From Sanghuangporus weigelae (Eukaryota > Basidiomycota > Agaricomycetes > Hymenochaetales > Hymenochaetaceae), in NCBI GenBank assembly GCA_033182465.1, contig CP137319.1:992001-1056000 (forward strand): 64,000 nt of DNA, in the 5' to 3' direction. Position numbers and translations under genes: made by a program. The first letter of the stretch is position 1. The number at the start of each line of letters is the position of its first letter. Below the pieces are notes generated by a model that worked only from the letters and a program-made list of their open reading frames with translations, did no database searches and was not told where the DNA came from. Shown piece after piece: positions 43,779 to 56,993 of this stretch.

Positions 43779-45791
43779 TCAACGGTACAGTCGAAGAAGA
43801 CCTAGCTTGTCAGCCGCGCTAATCGATTCTTCGCACGCATCCGTACCACCGCAATGGTGATCTGTGTGCGCATTCGAGAAGTCTGCCAAGCGCACGACGC
43901 CCTGTTCTGATCGCAGAATATTGCTCGGACGAAAGTCATTATGCTTGACGCCTGCTCGATGAATCTTTTGAAGAATCGCAAAAGTTTTAGACCTTTACAA
44001 TGCGCAATTTAGTCAGTTAGCAGAACGCATGACTGGTGAAATATCCAGACCTCTCCTCTTGTGTCAAGCTGTCGAAGGTCTCCAATGCGGCACCACAATA
44101 ACTGATCAAAATTGCCGAGTATTCGAAGCCATTGTTTTCTCCGCTGAAATGACCATAATATCTGGGTATGTCAATGTCATATAGGCTACGGAGCATGCGA
44201 TACGCAGCAGCCTCGGTAACAAGATATTCCTCGCAGTCTTCGTTGAAGCGCTTGACCGCGATGGGACCATTAGCTATCTCATCGTCGATAAAAACCTCCC
44301 CTCGAAAGACACGTGCAAACCCTCCGGCACCAATGAGATACGAAATGTCCACGTCTAAGATGTGCGGCTCTGTGGGAGAGCCGGGAACTTCATCTACGCG
44401 CGCCATGGAGATATCAGCGAGTACGGCACCGCCAGCAGCTGTTGTATGCAATACAGCCTATACAAATCTAAATCAAGATGCTCTTTGTTTCCGCTTGAAT
44501 GTGACATGCCTTCGATGAGGTCTCTAAATACTTTGCTTCGCTTTCTCTCATTTTGCGGGTCCTGTCGCGAGTACGTGCAAGATGCTTACGCGGCGGAGCA
44601 GCTGGAACCCGGACTTTGAATTGATCAAGATAGCCAAGCTCTTCTTTGGCTGTCAGAAGCATATAGCAAATGAGAGAATAAATGGATTCATTAGGAGATT
44701 CCCGAGGGATTTCCTTCGAGATAATTACGATTGGGTCTGCATCCCGATGATCAATCCTCACGATCCGCATCTTGAGAGCGCAATTGATGATTCCCCATCA
44801 ATACTTTTCCGCGATCATATACAAAGCTAACTAGGAATGGATGTCAGATGAAGGCGAAGATGCTGCAATAGATAGGTACCTTGAGAAGGATAGCCCGGAA
44901 TCCTGTTTCGGGTTGTTCAAGTTCAAGCCACCCACACATTCGAATAACCTGACCGTCGTTGCAGTGGTTATCATATACAGCGGGGATCTTATCCTCGCAT
45001 GCAATTCCAGCAGAAGCACCATCAAGACGAGACGCATGAACAATTGAGTCCATCCTTACCCCGGCGTCAGCGGTGGTGTGTTCTCGGTCAAGTTGGAATG
45101 ATGCTCCGACTGCCTCGATGGCTTTGATACATGCCCGGAAGACGGGTGTCGTTGCATCTGTAACTGACGATTCATTGCTTAACACGTGGTTAGCGAAGGA
45201 TGCTTCATATGATGCTACAATCGTTTCGGCATCTTGAAGGGCATCCGGATCGACGGTAGGAGGCCCTTGTAGTAGTACTCGAGAGAACAAATCTGCGACC
45301 ATATGTTGAACCATCGTCTGAGATTCGATCAAGTAGAGTGGACGAGTCAGATAAGGAGGCAGAAGTGCAGTGTCATATTGCCTTGTGTGAAGGGATCGAG
45401 AGATGTCAGCGCGCATCGGGGTCATCGTCCTCCTTTGAAGGAAAACACTAAGAGTCGTTACTAGAAAGAGAACTCAACAAACAAAGATATAGGAGATAAA
45501 GGACCAAAATTCATTTACAAGCATCAACGTCAATTTGGCTTGCAAGATTAACTATCGTCACCCTCCCAGTTGGTCGATCCTAAGAAATACGAACTGCATC
45601 GCGCGATATGCTAAAAGTTCGTTCCAGTGTACCACTCATTTGTAATCTTCAAGAACTACTCACCTCGTATGCGCAAGCATTTCAAATGTGCATACACTCC
45701 TGCGTAGCCAGTCATCCCGTTGAGTGAGAGTGGAGTCAATCTCAACATAGTAAGTTTCTTTGCCCAGTTGGACATAAACGTATAGTGGCAT
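43779..45791 (-). CDS. Protein-kinase-like gene, possibly inactivated
   Basis: Exon 1 (45791-45664) and exon 2 (45432-44880) join in frame, starting MPLYVYVQLGKETYYVEIDS. A 49-bp intron then leads to LALYMIAEKY, a TGA stop at 44800-44798, and WGIINCALKMRIVRIDHRDA in the same frame. Either the gene carries a nonsense mutation (Trp to stop would fit) or a longer intron ending at 44771 skips it. Later blocks give a kinase fold: LIGAGGFARVFRGEV (Gly loop), PIAVKRF (Lys), and a last exon ending at 43779 with KHNDFRPSNIL and LADFSNAH. The catalytic Asp and Asn are present, but HRD is HND and DFG is DFS. Boundaries of exons 3-5 are uncertain. It resembles agaricomycete orphan kinase-like proteins; the substrate is unknown. 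Confidence 0.6.
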
Positions 45792-46560
45792 GACTGGAAT
45801 TATGTGTAAGGAAGGAAGATGAGTAAGGACAACTCAATGACCAGACCGGGGATTGATATTGGGTCTTTGATTTACATGGATCTCGGCAGACCCTGGCATC
45901 TTCGGAGTTCAAAAGAGCTCGGCAGATTCCGTTCAAAGCCGTCCGGCACGATAACTATCTGGTCGTGGGGAGGATCTCGAGTAGGGAATTGATTCGATGA
46001 GGATGAGTTGATTTTCAGGCCAGCGTAGGCAGGATGGACAAACAGAGGTGCCCAAAATGGATGACGCAAGGTTCAGTCTACGAGCACAATAAAATTGTTA
46101 TCAAGTTCAGTCTTATCCGACGACGCTTTATCCAATGAGATTTCTCTTGAACGAGGAGCGAATACATGTAAGGAGTGTGAAATCATATATGCTCATAAAT
46201 CTTCACTCACAAGTAACGTCAACATGTATACACACGCCTCGGGTTGGTGCGATCAGTCGTATCCTTTCTGTACTTTTATCACCCTGAGAAGAGCATATGA
46301 CGGTGATGTAGAGCCAAAGAAACAACCGTTCCATCACAAATGTGTTTGATACGTGAGTCATATCAACAATGAAATATGTCCGCGGCGCATTTTTTTGAGA
46401 AAACGAGGGCCTTAAATCTACACATGTAATCAGAGCTTTATTTGTCAGACGTATACATTATGCGAGCATGCGAAGTGAAAGCATATCAATCTACGTAGAG
46501 TAGACCCAGCAACATAGAGCATAAGCCTAAGAAAAGTCATTCGGGAGCAACAACTATCTT
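45792..46560. other. Intergenic, nothing certain
   Basis: Lies upstream of the kinase-like gene and downstream of the ribosomal fusion gene. Minus-strand frames at 45872-46069 look partly coding (GLKINSSSSNQFPTRDPP) and could be an extra upstream exon of the kinase-like gene, but no splice chain is convincing. Confidence 0.45.
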
Positions 46561-47314
<754 letters not shown>

Positions 47315-47580
47315 TGCACTGCAACTACAGATGCAAAGGACAAAGCCTTAAGCACTGCGAAACCAGACGCACAAAAGTGATCTTGTCTATCCAACGAGCT
47401 TTACCTCTGGAGTCGTTGACAAGGGTTACACGATGCTGCTGACTGTCAAAAGTCGCGCCTGACTCGATGTATAGTTGCGGACGTAAGCATTTCCCACAAA
47501 AGCACGGGACTTGAAGACTGACGCGTGGCGCGTGACTCTTGTCATTCATTGAAACGCGTCAAGGTCTGACGATAAACACC
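47315..47580. promoter_or_regulatory. Bidirectional promoter with two MluI cell-cycle boxes
   Basis: The 266-bp region holds ACGCGT at 47521-47526 and 47554-47559, the latter 22 bp from the replication factor C ATG. In yeasts ACGCGT (MCB) is bound by MBF and drives G1/S expression of replication genes. Use here is inferred from sequence and position. Confidence 0.6.
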
Positions 47581-48971
47581 ATGTCGAGGGACGAGGATGT
47601 GCCAATGGCCGATGTAGACACGTTACATACCGCATCTTTTAAAGGAAAGGGAAAGGAAAATTATGCCGATTATTCACAAGATGAAAATCTACCATGGTAA
47701 GTTATGCGTCACTCGTGGCTCAAGCACTTTACTTGACGGTTCCCCCAGGGTTGAAAAGTACCGGCCTGTGACTCTGGAAGACGTTGTATCTCATAAGGAT
47801 ATCACCAGTACAAGTAAGTTCTTTGATGGTTGGAGCACTAAGGCATCAGTCGACTATCAACCTCCTAGTCGAGAAATTCATTGAGAAGAACCGCCTTCCT
47901 CATCTTCTCTTTTACGGTCCCCCAGGAACTGGAAAGACCTCGACTATCCTTGCCGTTGCACGTCGACTATATGGGCCAGAATATCGGAAACAAATCCTTG
48001 AAGTAGGTGTTTGAGCGTAAATCGGTTCGGTCCACTCATTGAGTCACCGCGGATAGCTCAATGCTTCGGACGATCGTGGCATAGACGTTGTCCGTGAACA
48101 AGTGAAGCAGTTCGCGGAAACACGCACCTTATTCTCAAAAGGCTTCAAGCTCATCATTCTGGACGAGGCAGACATGATGACGCAGGCCGCCCAGGCTGCT
48201 CTTCGGCGAGTGATCGAACAGTACACGAAGAATGTCCGATTCTGCATCATATGCAATTATGTCAACAAAATCACACCAGCGATACAAAGTCGTTGCACTC
48301 GCTTCCGATTTAGCCCATTGCCGATCAGCGAAGTTGAAAGACGCCTGGAGGGTATTATTGAAGCTGAGAAGTGAGTATTCTAACAGTGCCTGCGAATCAC
48401 TGCTAACGCCGAATGTTGCATAGCGTTAACCTGACGCCAGACGGAAAAGGAGCATTATTAAAACTTTCCAAAGGAGATATGCGACGAGCTCTGAATGTGT
48501 TACAAGCTTGCCATGCTGCATACGAAGTCATTGGAGAGACAGAAATATATAATTGTACTGGGAGTCCTCAGCCGAAAGACATCGAGACAGTCGTGAATTC
48601 TATGCTTGGCGATGAATTTACAACTTCGTATGAAAGTATGTCATCTCTTCTTTTGCAATTGTTTCTCTGCTGAACAAGTACTCCAGTGATTTCGGCTTTG
48701 AAAATCGAACGAGGCCTCGCATTACAAGATCTTATTACAGGGACATATGACTACATCGAGACAATAGATTTCGGGCCTCAAGCCCGCGTTTATCTTCTCG
48801 ATCAACTGGCTACCACTGAGTGAGCTACTGTTCTTTCCGCTTGTTGAAAACGTTGTCTCATTTTTCCTATCAAGATATCGACTATCAACGGGTGGTAGTG
48901 AGAAAATACAGTTGACTGCACTGCTGGGTGTCTTCAAGAATGCGGTGGAGCTTTCAAAAAAAGGAAAGTGA
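47581..48971 (+). CDS. RFC3: Replication factor C small subunit (yeast Rfc3 / human RFC5)
   Basis: Clamp-loader ATPase that opens PCNA at primer-template junctions. Seven exons: 47581-47696, 47749-47813, 47869-48002, 48057-48370, 48424-48635, 48687-48819 and 48875-48971, giving 356 residues. Motifs: VEKYRPVTLEDVVSHKDI, Walker A GPPGTGKTS, Walker B-like LIILDEADMMTQAAQAALRR, the SRC motif in IQSRCTRFRFSPL, and sensor 2 KGDMRRALNVLQA. The DEAD-type Walker B and SRC arginine are intact. The C-terminal collar ends TALLGVFKNAVELSKKGK. The N-terminal ~40 residues are disordered and acidic. Conservation to RFC5/Rfc3 separates it from the Rfc2 and Rfc4 subunits. Confidence 0.95.
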
Positions 48972-49255
48972 ACTTACTTCGTCGCAATTGTTACTACGTA
49001 TTTGTTTATCAACCATATGAAATGCGTATCGTCCTATGTCCAGTATCATCTTCCATCTCATGTATTTAAGTTTGACCTGCGATGACACGTCTAGTGTTAC
49101 GTGTAGATTTGGATATCTTACGTTGGATCTTCACTCTGGATTTCGAAATCAACGAAAATTAATCGTGTCGGATAAGCACGTGACCTGACGAATCAAATGA
49201 GGTTCCGCGCGCGACAACTGACGCACTGGCAGCCTGACGTGTCTGTTTACTGCTC

Positions 49256-52200
49256 ATGGCCTTTCCTGTTCCGGGTCACCTTCCACGCAAACAAGTGCCT
49301 ACGGATGTGTCTTCAAATATCCTTTCAAGGATATCTGATGCGACTAATAAGTCTCTCAACGCTGAAGTAGCTGCTGAATGGGTTGCTGAATTGCAACTTA
49401 ACATTCAACAAACCAAAGTTCGTTTGTCTACTCTTTGACGTATTGCTTAGCTGACGGTTTTTACAGGACCGTATTTACGATCGTATTCATGAGAAACTCC
49501 CTGACTTCGAACGTCAGCTTGAGTCGTCCAGGTTGGTTCAGACACGATTGAAGGACCTCTCGTTGAATGTGGACCAGCTCACGGAAACTCTTGAGAATCC
49601 AGAAGTATGTGTATTAAAGCTCCACTGTGCTGAGTTTCTGAAACGTATCAAAGACAGGCATTCTTCCTACCTTACTCAAATCCTTAGAGGCTCATAAAAA
49701 GCTGCAGCAGCGCGCGTCAGACGCTCGGGTGACATATGAGGCCGTCTCCTATCTGAGCGAATGCCGCTCTCGCTTTGAGAGTTTAACTACGCTTGTTCAC
49801 GATGGTAGCCTCGCGGAGGGTGTGCGACAACGCAATGAACTGTCTTCGTTTTTGGACCGTGCTCCAGAAGCTGTGGCGAATGCAGACATCATGATGGACA
49901 TGAAGGTTCGCCTCTCAGCTCTAGTAGACTGCTTTGACTCTAACTTTAGTGACAGAATCAACTACGGACTCTTAGAGACTGGATAGACGAACAGCTAAGC
50001 GACACATACTATAGGAGTATCCGAATATCGCCAACTGAACTTCGAATCTCTCCGTCGGTCCAAGGTGCGGATACTGCTTGCGCGAAGAGGTCTTTGTTCT
50101 TTACAATTTATTTACAGTTCGAAAATCCCAGGCAATTATTTCGCTTCCAGATATCCTCGAGTCGCTTTCTACTCAGTCGTTGGACTCGTATCTCACATCT
50201 TTACGTCGCGACATTGTCGCGCATTTCATCGTCTTCCCTTCGCAACAGGCGGCTTCTTCAACTGTTTCAAGGAACACCGATGTCGATGGCACTCCACACA
50301 TCTGCTTTTCCCTCTTCCCTCTTCCACCTTCTCCAGACTTTAAAAAGGCAATACCGGCTTACTTCAAGTCATTGTTTGACTTCTTGCGCGAACACCTCAT
50401 CTCTGCACTTCCACCCTTAATAAGGGAGTCTTTCCCGAGGACATTATACAAGCCCACTGCAAATGCTCTTCTCAGTAATGTCCTGGTTTCACTTCTCCCC
50501 AGTTCTCTATCAGGGCTTCCTCCGTTCCTTGAACTGGTCCAGGATGCCGTCAAATTTGAGCAGGAATACTTCTTCAGAGAGGATTCAGCTTTTGACGGTT
50601 TGCAAGGAGAAGGGGAAATTCGGACTTGGGGAAGAGGAGTCGCAGGTCATTATGGACGGAAACGACGGATTGACCTGCTGGCAGAGACTAGAAAGGTCAT
50701 TCTTACTAGTACGAATGGCGAGACCGTCCGTGTGGAAGTCTCTGAGTTGTCACTGAGTAATGACAATTTACCCGCACCCGGGCCGGAAGTTATACCAGTT
50801 CAAGGCGGAATCGAAGGCGGGGAGGAGACTGGCTGGGATTTCGATGATGACGCGCCTGCTGCTGGAGTCGATGTGCCAGAGATTGATAAACCTGCTGAAG
50901 AAATGACCAAGCAGACAGAAAGGGACATGAGCGGCCGGGATTTTGACGACGCGGATGCTGGTGCATCTGATCAAACGAAGGTCGAAGATGACGGTCTGGA
51001 CGACTCGGATGCATGGGGCTGGGGTGATGATGAGGAGAGCAGTACACCTGCCACGAGCGAGAATGGAAACATCGGGAAGTCTGGTCCTCCCACGAATGGG
51101 CGTCAGGTCGATGAACCGCGGCAAGAAGTGCGCGCAGAAGACTCTGCATGGGACACCGCATGGGATGAACCAGAGCCAGTCTCATCATCACCTCCATCTC
51201 CGGTGCGGCCGATATCTTCAGGGAAAGCGCCAAAGGTGGCAAAAGGCTTGGAGAAACTTTCTGCGAAAGGCAAGACAAAGAGACTCGCTTCTCCAGCACT
51301 TTCTTCCAACCCACCCTCGTCGACATTCTCAACGACTTCTAGATTTCCCTCAAGTATCTCGTCAAGTACCCAGCCTCTCAGTTCACCTAGTCCTCAATCT
51401 TCCTCTTCCACCACCTTCCAAAGTCCGCATCCGCAGTCTTCACATCCCTCAATTACGCCTCTCAAACTTCCAGCTTTATCTCTACCTCAAAAACCCAAAC
51501 AACCAGAAACCTACTTAATCTCAAGCCGAATACAAGATCTCATTCGACTTATCTCCAACATCCTCTCCGAGGGCAAGGCCTTATCAAAATCATCAGTCTT
51601 CTCCGACTTCCCGCTAGCACCTCCCGATTCAACCAGCAACGCCAGCACGCTCGTCTTACAAACGGCACCGGCTGCGCTAGATCTATACCGCGCAGTCTAC
51701 CCTGTTGTATTTGCGACGGACCTCTCGTGGCCGGCACGAGCTTTACGCTTCTCGAACGACTGCTTGTACATGCACGAAGAGGTCACCAAACTTGTTGAGC
51801 TAGAGTTTCAGAACGGCGCGGTTCTAGCGGGCTCGGCTGCCTCCGTACATGAACAGATGAATGAGGCGCTGGAGGGATTGCACGCGCTCGGCGCGTGGTG
51901 GTTTGATGAAGGCATCGTCAGTATTAATATTTCTTCGGTTATCTTTATCTCTATCTCAGGATTTTTGATTTAATATCTACTCTACTCCTTCAGGAACGCG
52001 AATGCGAACGCGTCTCACAGATCCTGTCGCGTGCGGAAGGTTTCGTAGAGCTCAGCCAGCAAGACCGATTCGACGAATGCGAGGCTGTGATGAGCGAGGT
52101 TCTCCGGAGCGCGCGAACCGGCACGGGAGAGTGGAAGGTGCGTGTTTATGTTTTCATCTCCGTTAAGAAGAACGAGCAACCAATCTAACTTTCTTATTAA

Positions 52201-52904
52201 ATGCATCCGGTTTTCTTTTTCTTGATTTGGTGCGATTATCACATTATCACATCATGTCTGATTCGGTGGTATTATGGGGCACGGTTATGTTTGTAGTCTA
52301 TTTTGTCTCGCACGCAGTGGCTGCGAGCTGCAGGGCGGGTCGTGGAGACAGCGTTAGCGCGCGTGTTGTCTGATGTGCTTGCGCTCCCTGACATCCCGGA
52401 GCTGGACTCTCGCCGGCTGAGCGAGCTATGCCGGATTCTGAACGCTCTGGAAGGTCTATTCGTTGACGTTGAGAATCCAGAAGCAGTGAGTGTTTCCTGA
52501 CCTATTTCCGTCCCAGCTCGATGAAGTCTGGCGCTCATGTATGATCATTCTAGCCATCGATGGTCCTTGATTACGTCCCCTCCTGGCTCAAATATTCATA
52601 TCTCTCCGAGCTGCTCGTGAGTAAACCTCTTCTCGCTCATTCGCTCGCGTTTTCTGACCAACGCTTCCATGCCTACGCCCTGATATGTCGTTTTATTAAC
52701 GTAATGATCAATTATCAATGACATGTGGGCGGATTGCAGGAGGCATCGATCGCGGATATCTCGTACCTGTTCGACGAAGGAGCGCTGATTGATTTCAGCG
52801 TGGACGAGCTCGTGAGGCTTGTGCGCGCGTTGTTTGCGGATACGCCGTTGCGAACGAACACGATTGCCAAGTTGCTGCGTGGGCATCCTGTATCTGTTGG
52901 GTAG
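49256..52904 (+). CDS. Zw10 homologue (kinetochore / ER tethering)
   Basis: Nine exons join in frame: 49256-49417, 49467-49604, 49654-49905, 49956-50064, 50118-51916, 51994-52137, 52318-52485, 52554-52616 and 52740-52904, giving 999 residues. The N-terminal half is coiled coil (NIQQTKDRIYDRIHEKLPDF, LLKSLEAHKKLQQRASDARV). The centre has SLSTQSLDSYLTSLRRDIVA. A long low-complexity acidic and Ser/Pro-rich insert covers about residues 440-720. The C-terminal domain matches Zw10 (TDLSWPARALRFSNDCLYMH, DISYLFDEGALIDFSVDELV, ALFADTPLRTNTIAKLLRGH). Zw10 links the RZZ complex at kinetochores and the NRZ/Dsl1 tether at the ER; in fungi the tethering role is better supported. Exon 4 uses an acceptor that avoids a TGA immediately upstream. 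Confidence 0.9.
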
Positions 52905-53893
52905 GTCAACTGGCAGGGGTTGTCTACTGGCTGTTCGGTTTCTCTTTCACTACATGTCTTCATGAACACATTTTCCGATCTGGCTATCTTACTTATGTCT
53001 GCGTCTGCATACCTGTTCATATTATCTTCCCTTCGCAATTTTCATTGTCTTTCATTGTATTTACTATCGCAATAAACGCCTCAGGTCAGAATCCAGCTGT
53101 AATCAGAGTATCCCGTGCTCAAAACTATGACGACCAGGGCCCTGAGAAAGGTGGGCCCATCTCGATCGAGACCGAAGAAAACGAGGTGAAACAGAGGTTC
53201 CGAATCTGAATTACTTTTACTACCATCCCGGGTGCTAGTGATTATTTGACGGATATAGGAACGTCCTTTTTTTTTGTACTGGTTGGTTGGTATTCGTAGG
53301 AGGTTTACGGCGAGATTCGCGAAGGTTTGTGGTATCGGGTTGGTTCGTTCCCGAGGGACGGGATGCACGGATCAGCACGCTGAGGTTTAAGTTGTTGTTA
53401 AGTTAGCCTATGCTAAGTAAATACAACGGGATAGAGTACTTGTAGCTGCGCCTGTTTGTGAGCTGAGGTATCGTGAGGTATGGAAGAAGAATGCAACGCA
53501 TGTCTAACACGCGAAACTGACATGACGACTGGAACTGAAATTGTCGTATCAAATTTCACATCACATCAACGCGCAAACCGGGTGGGGAGGTGCAAGGGCC
53601 CAAGGCTTGCCTCGCAATTGCAATGTTGTCTGGAATAATACATAATCGGGTGTGTCTCCGCTATAAGAAGCTGGCTATACCCTCTCCTCCCCTACTTACT
53701 TTGCGGGTTATCCCCCATTCAGAACACAAGGCCTTACTTCACTTACTCCGTTTTTCCTTTCCTTACTCCTTCCATCCATCTCAAAGTCTCGCGTAGAGTT
53801 CCCTTCCACTCGCGCATATAGACATCATCGAATTACAACACGCATCACACGAAATAGTTTATTAGACTCTCAACCAGTCATATCATAACGATC
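52905..53893. other. Intergenic, nothing recognised
   Basis: About 1 kb after Zw10 and before the TRAPPC12-like gene. A possible short 3' exon (from 53085) could extend Zw10 by splicing at 52901, but it meets a stop quickly. The 53600-53890 part is pyrimidine-rich and probably promoter and 5' UTR. Confidence 0.5.
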
Positions 53894-56800
53894 ATGCATT
53901 TGCCTCTCCGGCGCAACACAAGGCGGGGGAACAGTCCGCCCAAGGCGGCGCCCGTCCCGCCCGAGACGTCTGGCACGTCCGGCGCACATGAGCAACTCCC
54001 GCACGACTCCACTACTACTACGGCGACCCCACAGCAGCAGTCCTCGCCACACGGGCTGAAGGGCCTCGGACGTTCGTTCTCGAAGCCGGTGAGGATGCTC
54101 AAGACGATCGCGTCTCGCTCGAGCCTGAGGAACCCTGCGCACGGGCGCCGCGCCTCGGGTGTGAGCGTGCATAGTACGGGGAGCCAGCAGGAGGCCGCGG
54201 ACCATGCACACGAACACGAACATGGACATGAGCCGGGTGTGAAGGAGGAGAGGGAATCTGTGGACACGGATTACGGGAAGGAGCTGGCGAGAGGGTCTGG
54301 GTCTGGGGAAAGACCGGCTGGTGAAGAGAAGAAGGGCTCCGAGGGTGGGCAGCAGCAACAGCAGGAGAACGTGAAGGAAGAGCATGAGGAGGCCGTGAGG
54401 CAGGAACCACTCAAAGTCCAGGAGGAATCGCAGACACGCGTCGAGGACGCGGTCGTTAACGCCGTTGACGATGCGCAGAAAGCAACGCCCGCCGTCGAGG
54501 ACGCCGTCGCGCCTGTCGCCACCGACGTGAAGGAGGACGTCGCGATTGACACTCAGCACGATTCGCGTCAGCTCAAAGAGGCAACAGCCGAGGCTTCTGT
54601 CGGTAAACCGGCGGTTCCGGAACCGGAAACTCCTTCCACTTCCGCGCCGGCAGATTCCGTCATTCTCGTTCCGTCACAGAACGCGGAGACGATCTCGTTG
54701 TCGTCTTCCTCCACCACTGTCGATCCTCCTCTTCCTCCTGCTCCTGTTACTGCTAAAGACAACATCAAGAGCAACGGCGACGCGTCGGGTAAAGTAGTGC
54801 AAGCCAAGATGCAGCAAGAGTCAGAGGTGGCGAAGAGCGACGGCGCGGATGTTAACCCGTTCCTCGTTGATGACCCAGAGGATCCTCTCTCGGATCCAGA
54901 GTCACAAAAGGACGTGGTGGGTACTCCAGTCGTGCAGAGTGTGACTCTCTCAAAAGAACTTGAGAGTACCGACAAGACTGCCGTTGAGCAGAAGGAACCC
55001 GCGGCACCGACTCCGCCTGAAAAACTAGCAGCTGCAACAGCGACAACAACCTCAACCGGAAGCACAGCATCTCCAAAGCCCTCTTCCTCGTTGGAGGACG
55101 AGACTCCCGAGTTGCACGCGCCCGCTCTAACAGCCACTTCGCTCTTCCTGCCTGTACCCCAAGTACGTACATTTGTGCGCGGTGTCGTTTCTCTGACATG
55201 GTGGTTGACCACCAAGGCCGCTTCATATCCACTGTCCTATTGGCCCGGTCTCTCCACCTCTCGCATCTCTCGCTTCATCATTCATCCAGACTGATCCGCT
55301 AAGCGCGCTGCTCACGAAATATGTTCCCGAGCCTCACCTCCGCCCGCCGCGCGATACCAGTGGCGAGTGGCAGCATACCGACTTCCACACGCTTGTCGTG
55401 AGTGTTCTTATACGTGCATAACATACATACATACATTCCCTCCCTGTTACCCTGTCTTTTTTTTCTCTCATTCCTTCCCCTAAATGCTAAGTTATGGACT
55501 GGCAAAGTAAATTAATAAGATGTTGTGTTGTATTTTCTCACTGTACTTCCTCGTCCTCGTCCTTTTCCTTTCTGGTGAAATGCTATGAATCTTTGTACTA
55601 CCATTATCGCATCCATTTAGATGACGAACAACTGGCGTGCACTTGCGCGTATGGCGAGAGACCGGATCGTCACTGCCAACCCTCGGGACGTTGAACTTAT
55701 TCTGAACGTACGTTGCTGAGTACTATAAGTTCTCCAGTCTTGAAGCAGCTCATGATACTGGCTATTGAAATTAATGTTACTCTAGCTCTGGTACATCCGC
55801 CTCTCCTCCCTCGCGCGACTCCGGCTCTTTAACCAGACGTCAGCAGAGTGCGAGAATCTCTTCAGCGTGCTCTATACGATCGAGCCGCCCTCCGCACGTG
55901 CGTACATCCTGCGTAGTGTCCTGCCCTTCGAGCTCGAGGTCCTCCGTGCGAGGTGTGCGTACTGGGCCGGGGACCATTTGGGCTATTTGGATGATGTGTC
56001 GGCGCTCTTGCATAGGTGTCGTGTGCGGGCACGGCAGGCACCGGTAGTGAGTGAGTTGGGGAGAGATGAAAGAGCGATGTGGATGGAACGAGGTGCGAGG
56101 ATGGCGTTGATTGTTGCGAGTCAGCTTGTTGAGATGAAGGTATGCAAATAATTATGTCAATATGGACATTAAGACTTTGTGTCCTTTTCCTTATTTTTCG
56201 ATTTGAATCATTTCTGATACTTGAGTCTCTTTACAGGACTACACAGCGGCGACGACCCTCCTCGAACCCCTCAGCCTCACAGGTTCTTCCCCTCCCTCCC
56301 CGGCACTGCGTTCAGCCATCGCGCGCATATACCTGCAAGGCGGGAACCTCGCCGCCGCACAAGCGCACTTCGACGCCGTCGACGCCGATCCGGACGCTGA
56401 GGCATCGCTGAAAATGACGAATGCGGTCATTCGGGCTGCTGCGCTAGGAGATTGGGTTCAGGCTGCTGAACACGCGAGGAGCCTTTTAGATACGGATGCG
56501 GAACGGGAGGGGGATGCTAGCGACGTTGTTGTCTGTGTTTATTTAATTTAATTTAATCTACTGATATGTGATTGTGCTGATTGATATAAATATGCAGGCA
56601 GCGAATAACTACGCTGTAGCACTTCTCGGACAGGGGAGGATCAGAGAGGTGAGAAGCTGTTCATGTTGATATACTTCCTTATGGTCACACTACTGACTTA
56701 CTTTCACTTATATCATATCTATGTCGTTAATGTGTAGGGTATCCAAGTCCTCGAAGCAACCCTTCAAGCATCTCCTTCCGCAACGACAACCACAGAACCC

Positions 56801-56993
56801 TATCTCTTCAACCTCTGTACATTCTCCTTCATCAGTATCGGTCTCTATTTTCGGCTGACTTACTTTATCTGCAGCGACGATGTACGAGCTCCGCGCAGGC
56901 CTAACGGCGCACCGAAAACACGATCTGCTCATCGAAGTCGCAAAATGGAGTGGCGACGGGCTGCGCACGGCCTGTCTGAAGTTGAACGCCTAG
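53894..56993 (+). CDS. TRAPPC12-like TPR protein with long disordered N-terminus
   Basis: Eight exons: 53894-55162, 55290-55397, 55621-55707, 55786-56139, 56237-56530, 56598-56648, 56738-56816 and 56875-56993, giving 786 residues. Exon 1 encodes about 420 low-complexity residues rich in Glu, Gln, Ser, Thr and Val, with His/Glu repeats (HAHEHEHGHEP). The rest matches TRAPPC12: TDPLSALLTKYVPEPHLRPP, NWRALARMARDRIVTANPRD, WYIRLSSLARLRLFNQTSAE, then helical TPR-like repeats (IARIYLQGGNLAAAQAHFDA, AANNYAVALLGQGRIREGIQ) and the end TMYELRAGLTAHRKHDLL. TRAPPC12 is a subunit of the TRAPPIII tether for ER-Golgi and autophagy traffic. The disordered N-terminus is unusual in size, and its function is unknown. 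Confidence 0.87.

Noticed and set aside
46095-46349. Plus-strand 84-residue frame upstream of the ribosomal fusion gene's end
   Set aside because: It has no family features, no neighbouring exons and lies between two minus-strand genes.
53870-55215. Long minus-strand open frames opposite the TRAPPC12-like exon 1
   Set aside because: They mirror the GC-rich low-complexity coding exon and have no motif; the plus frame continues through good splice sites into a known family.
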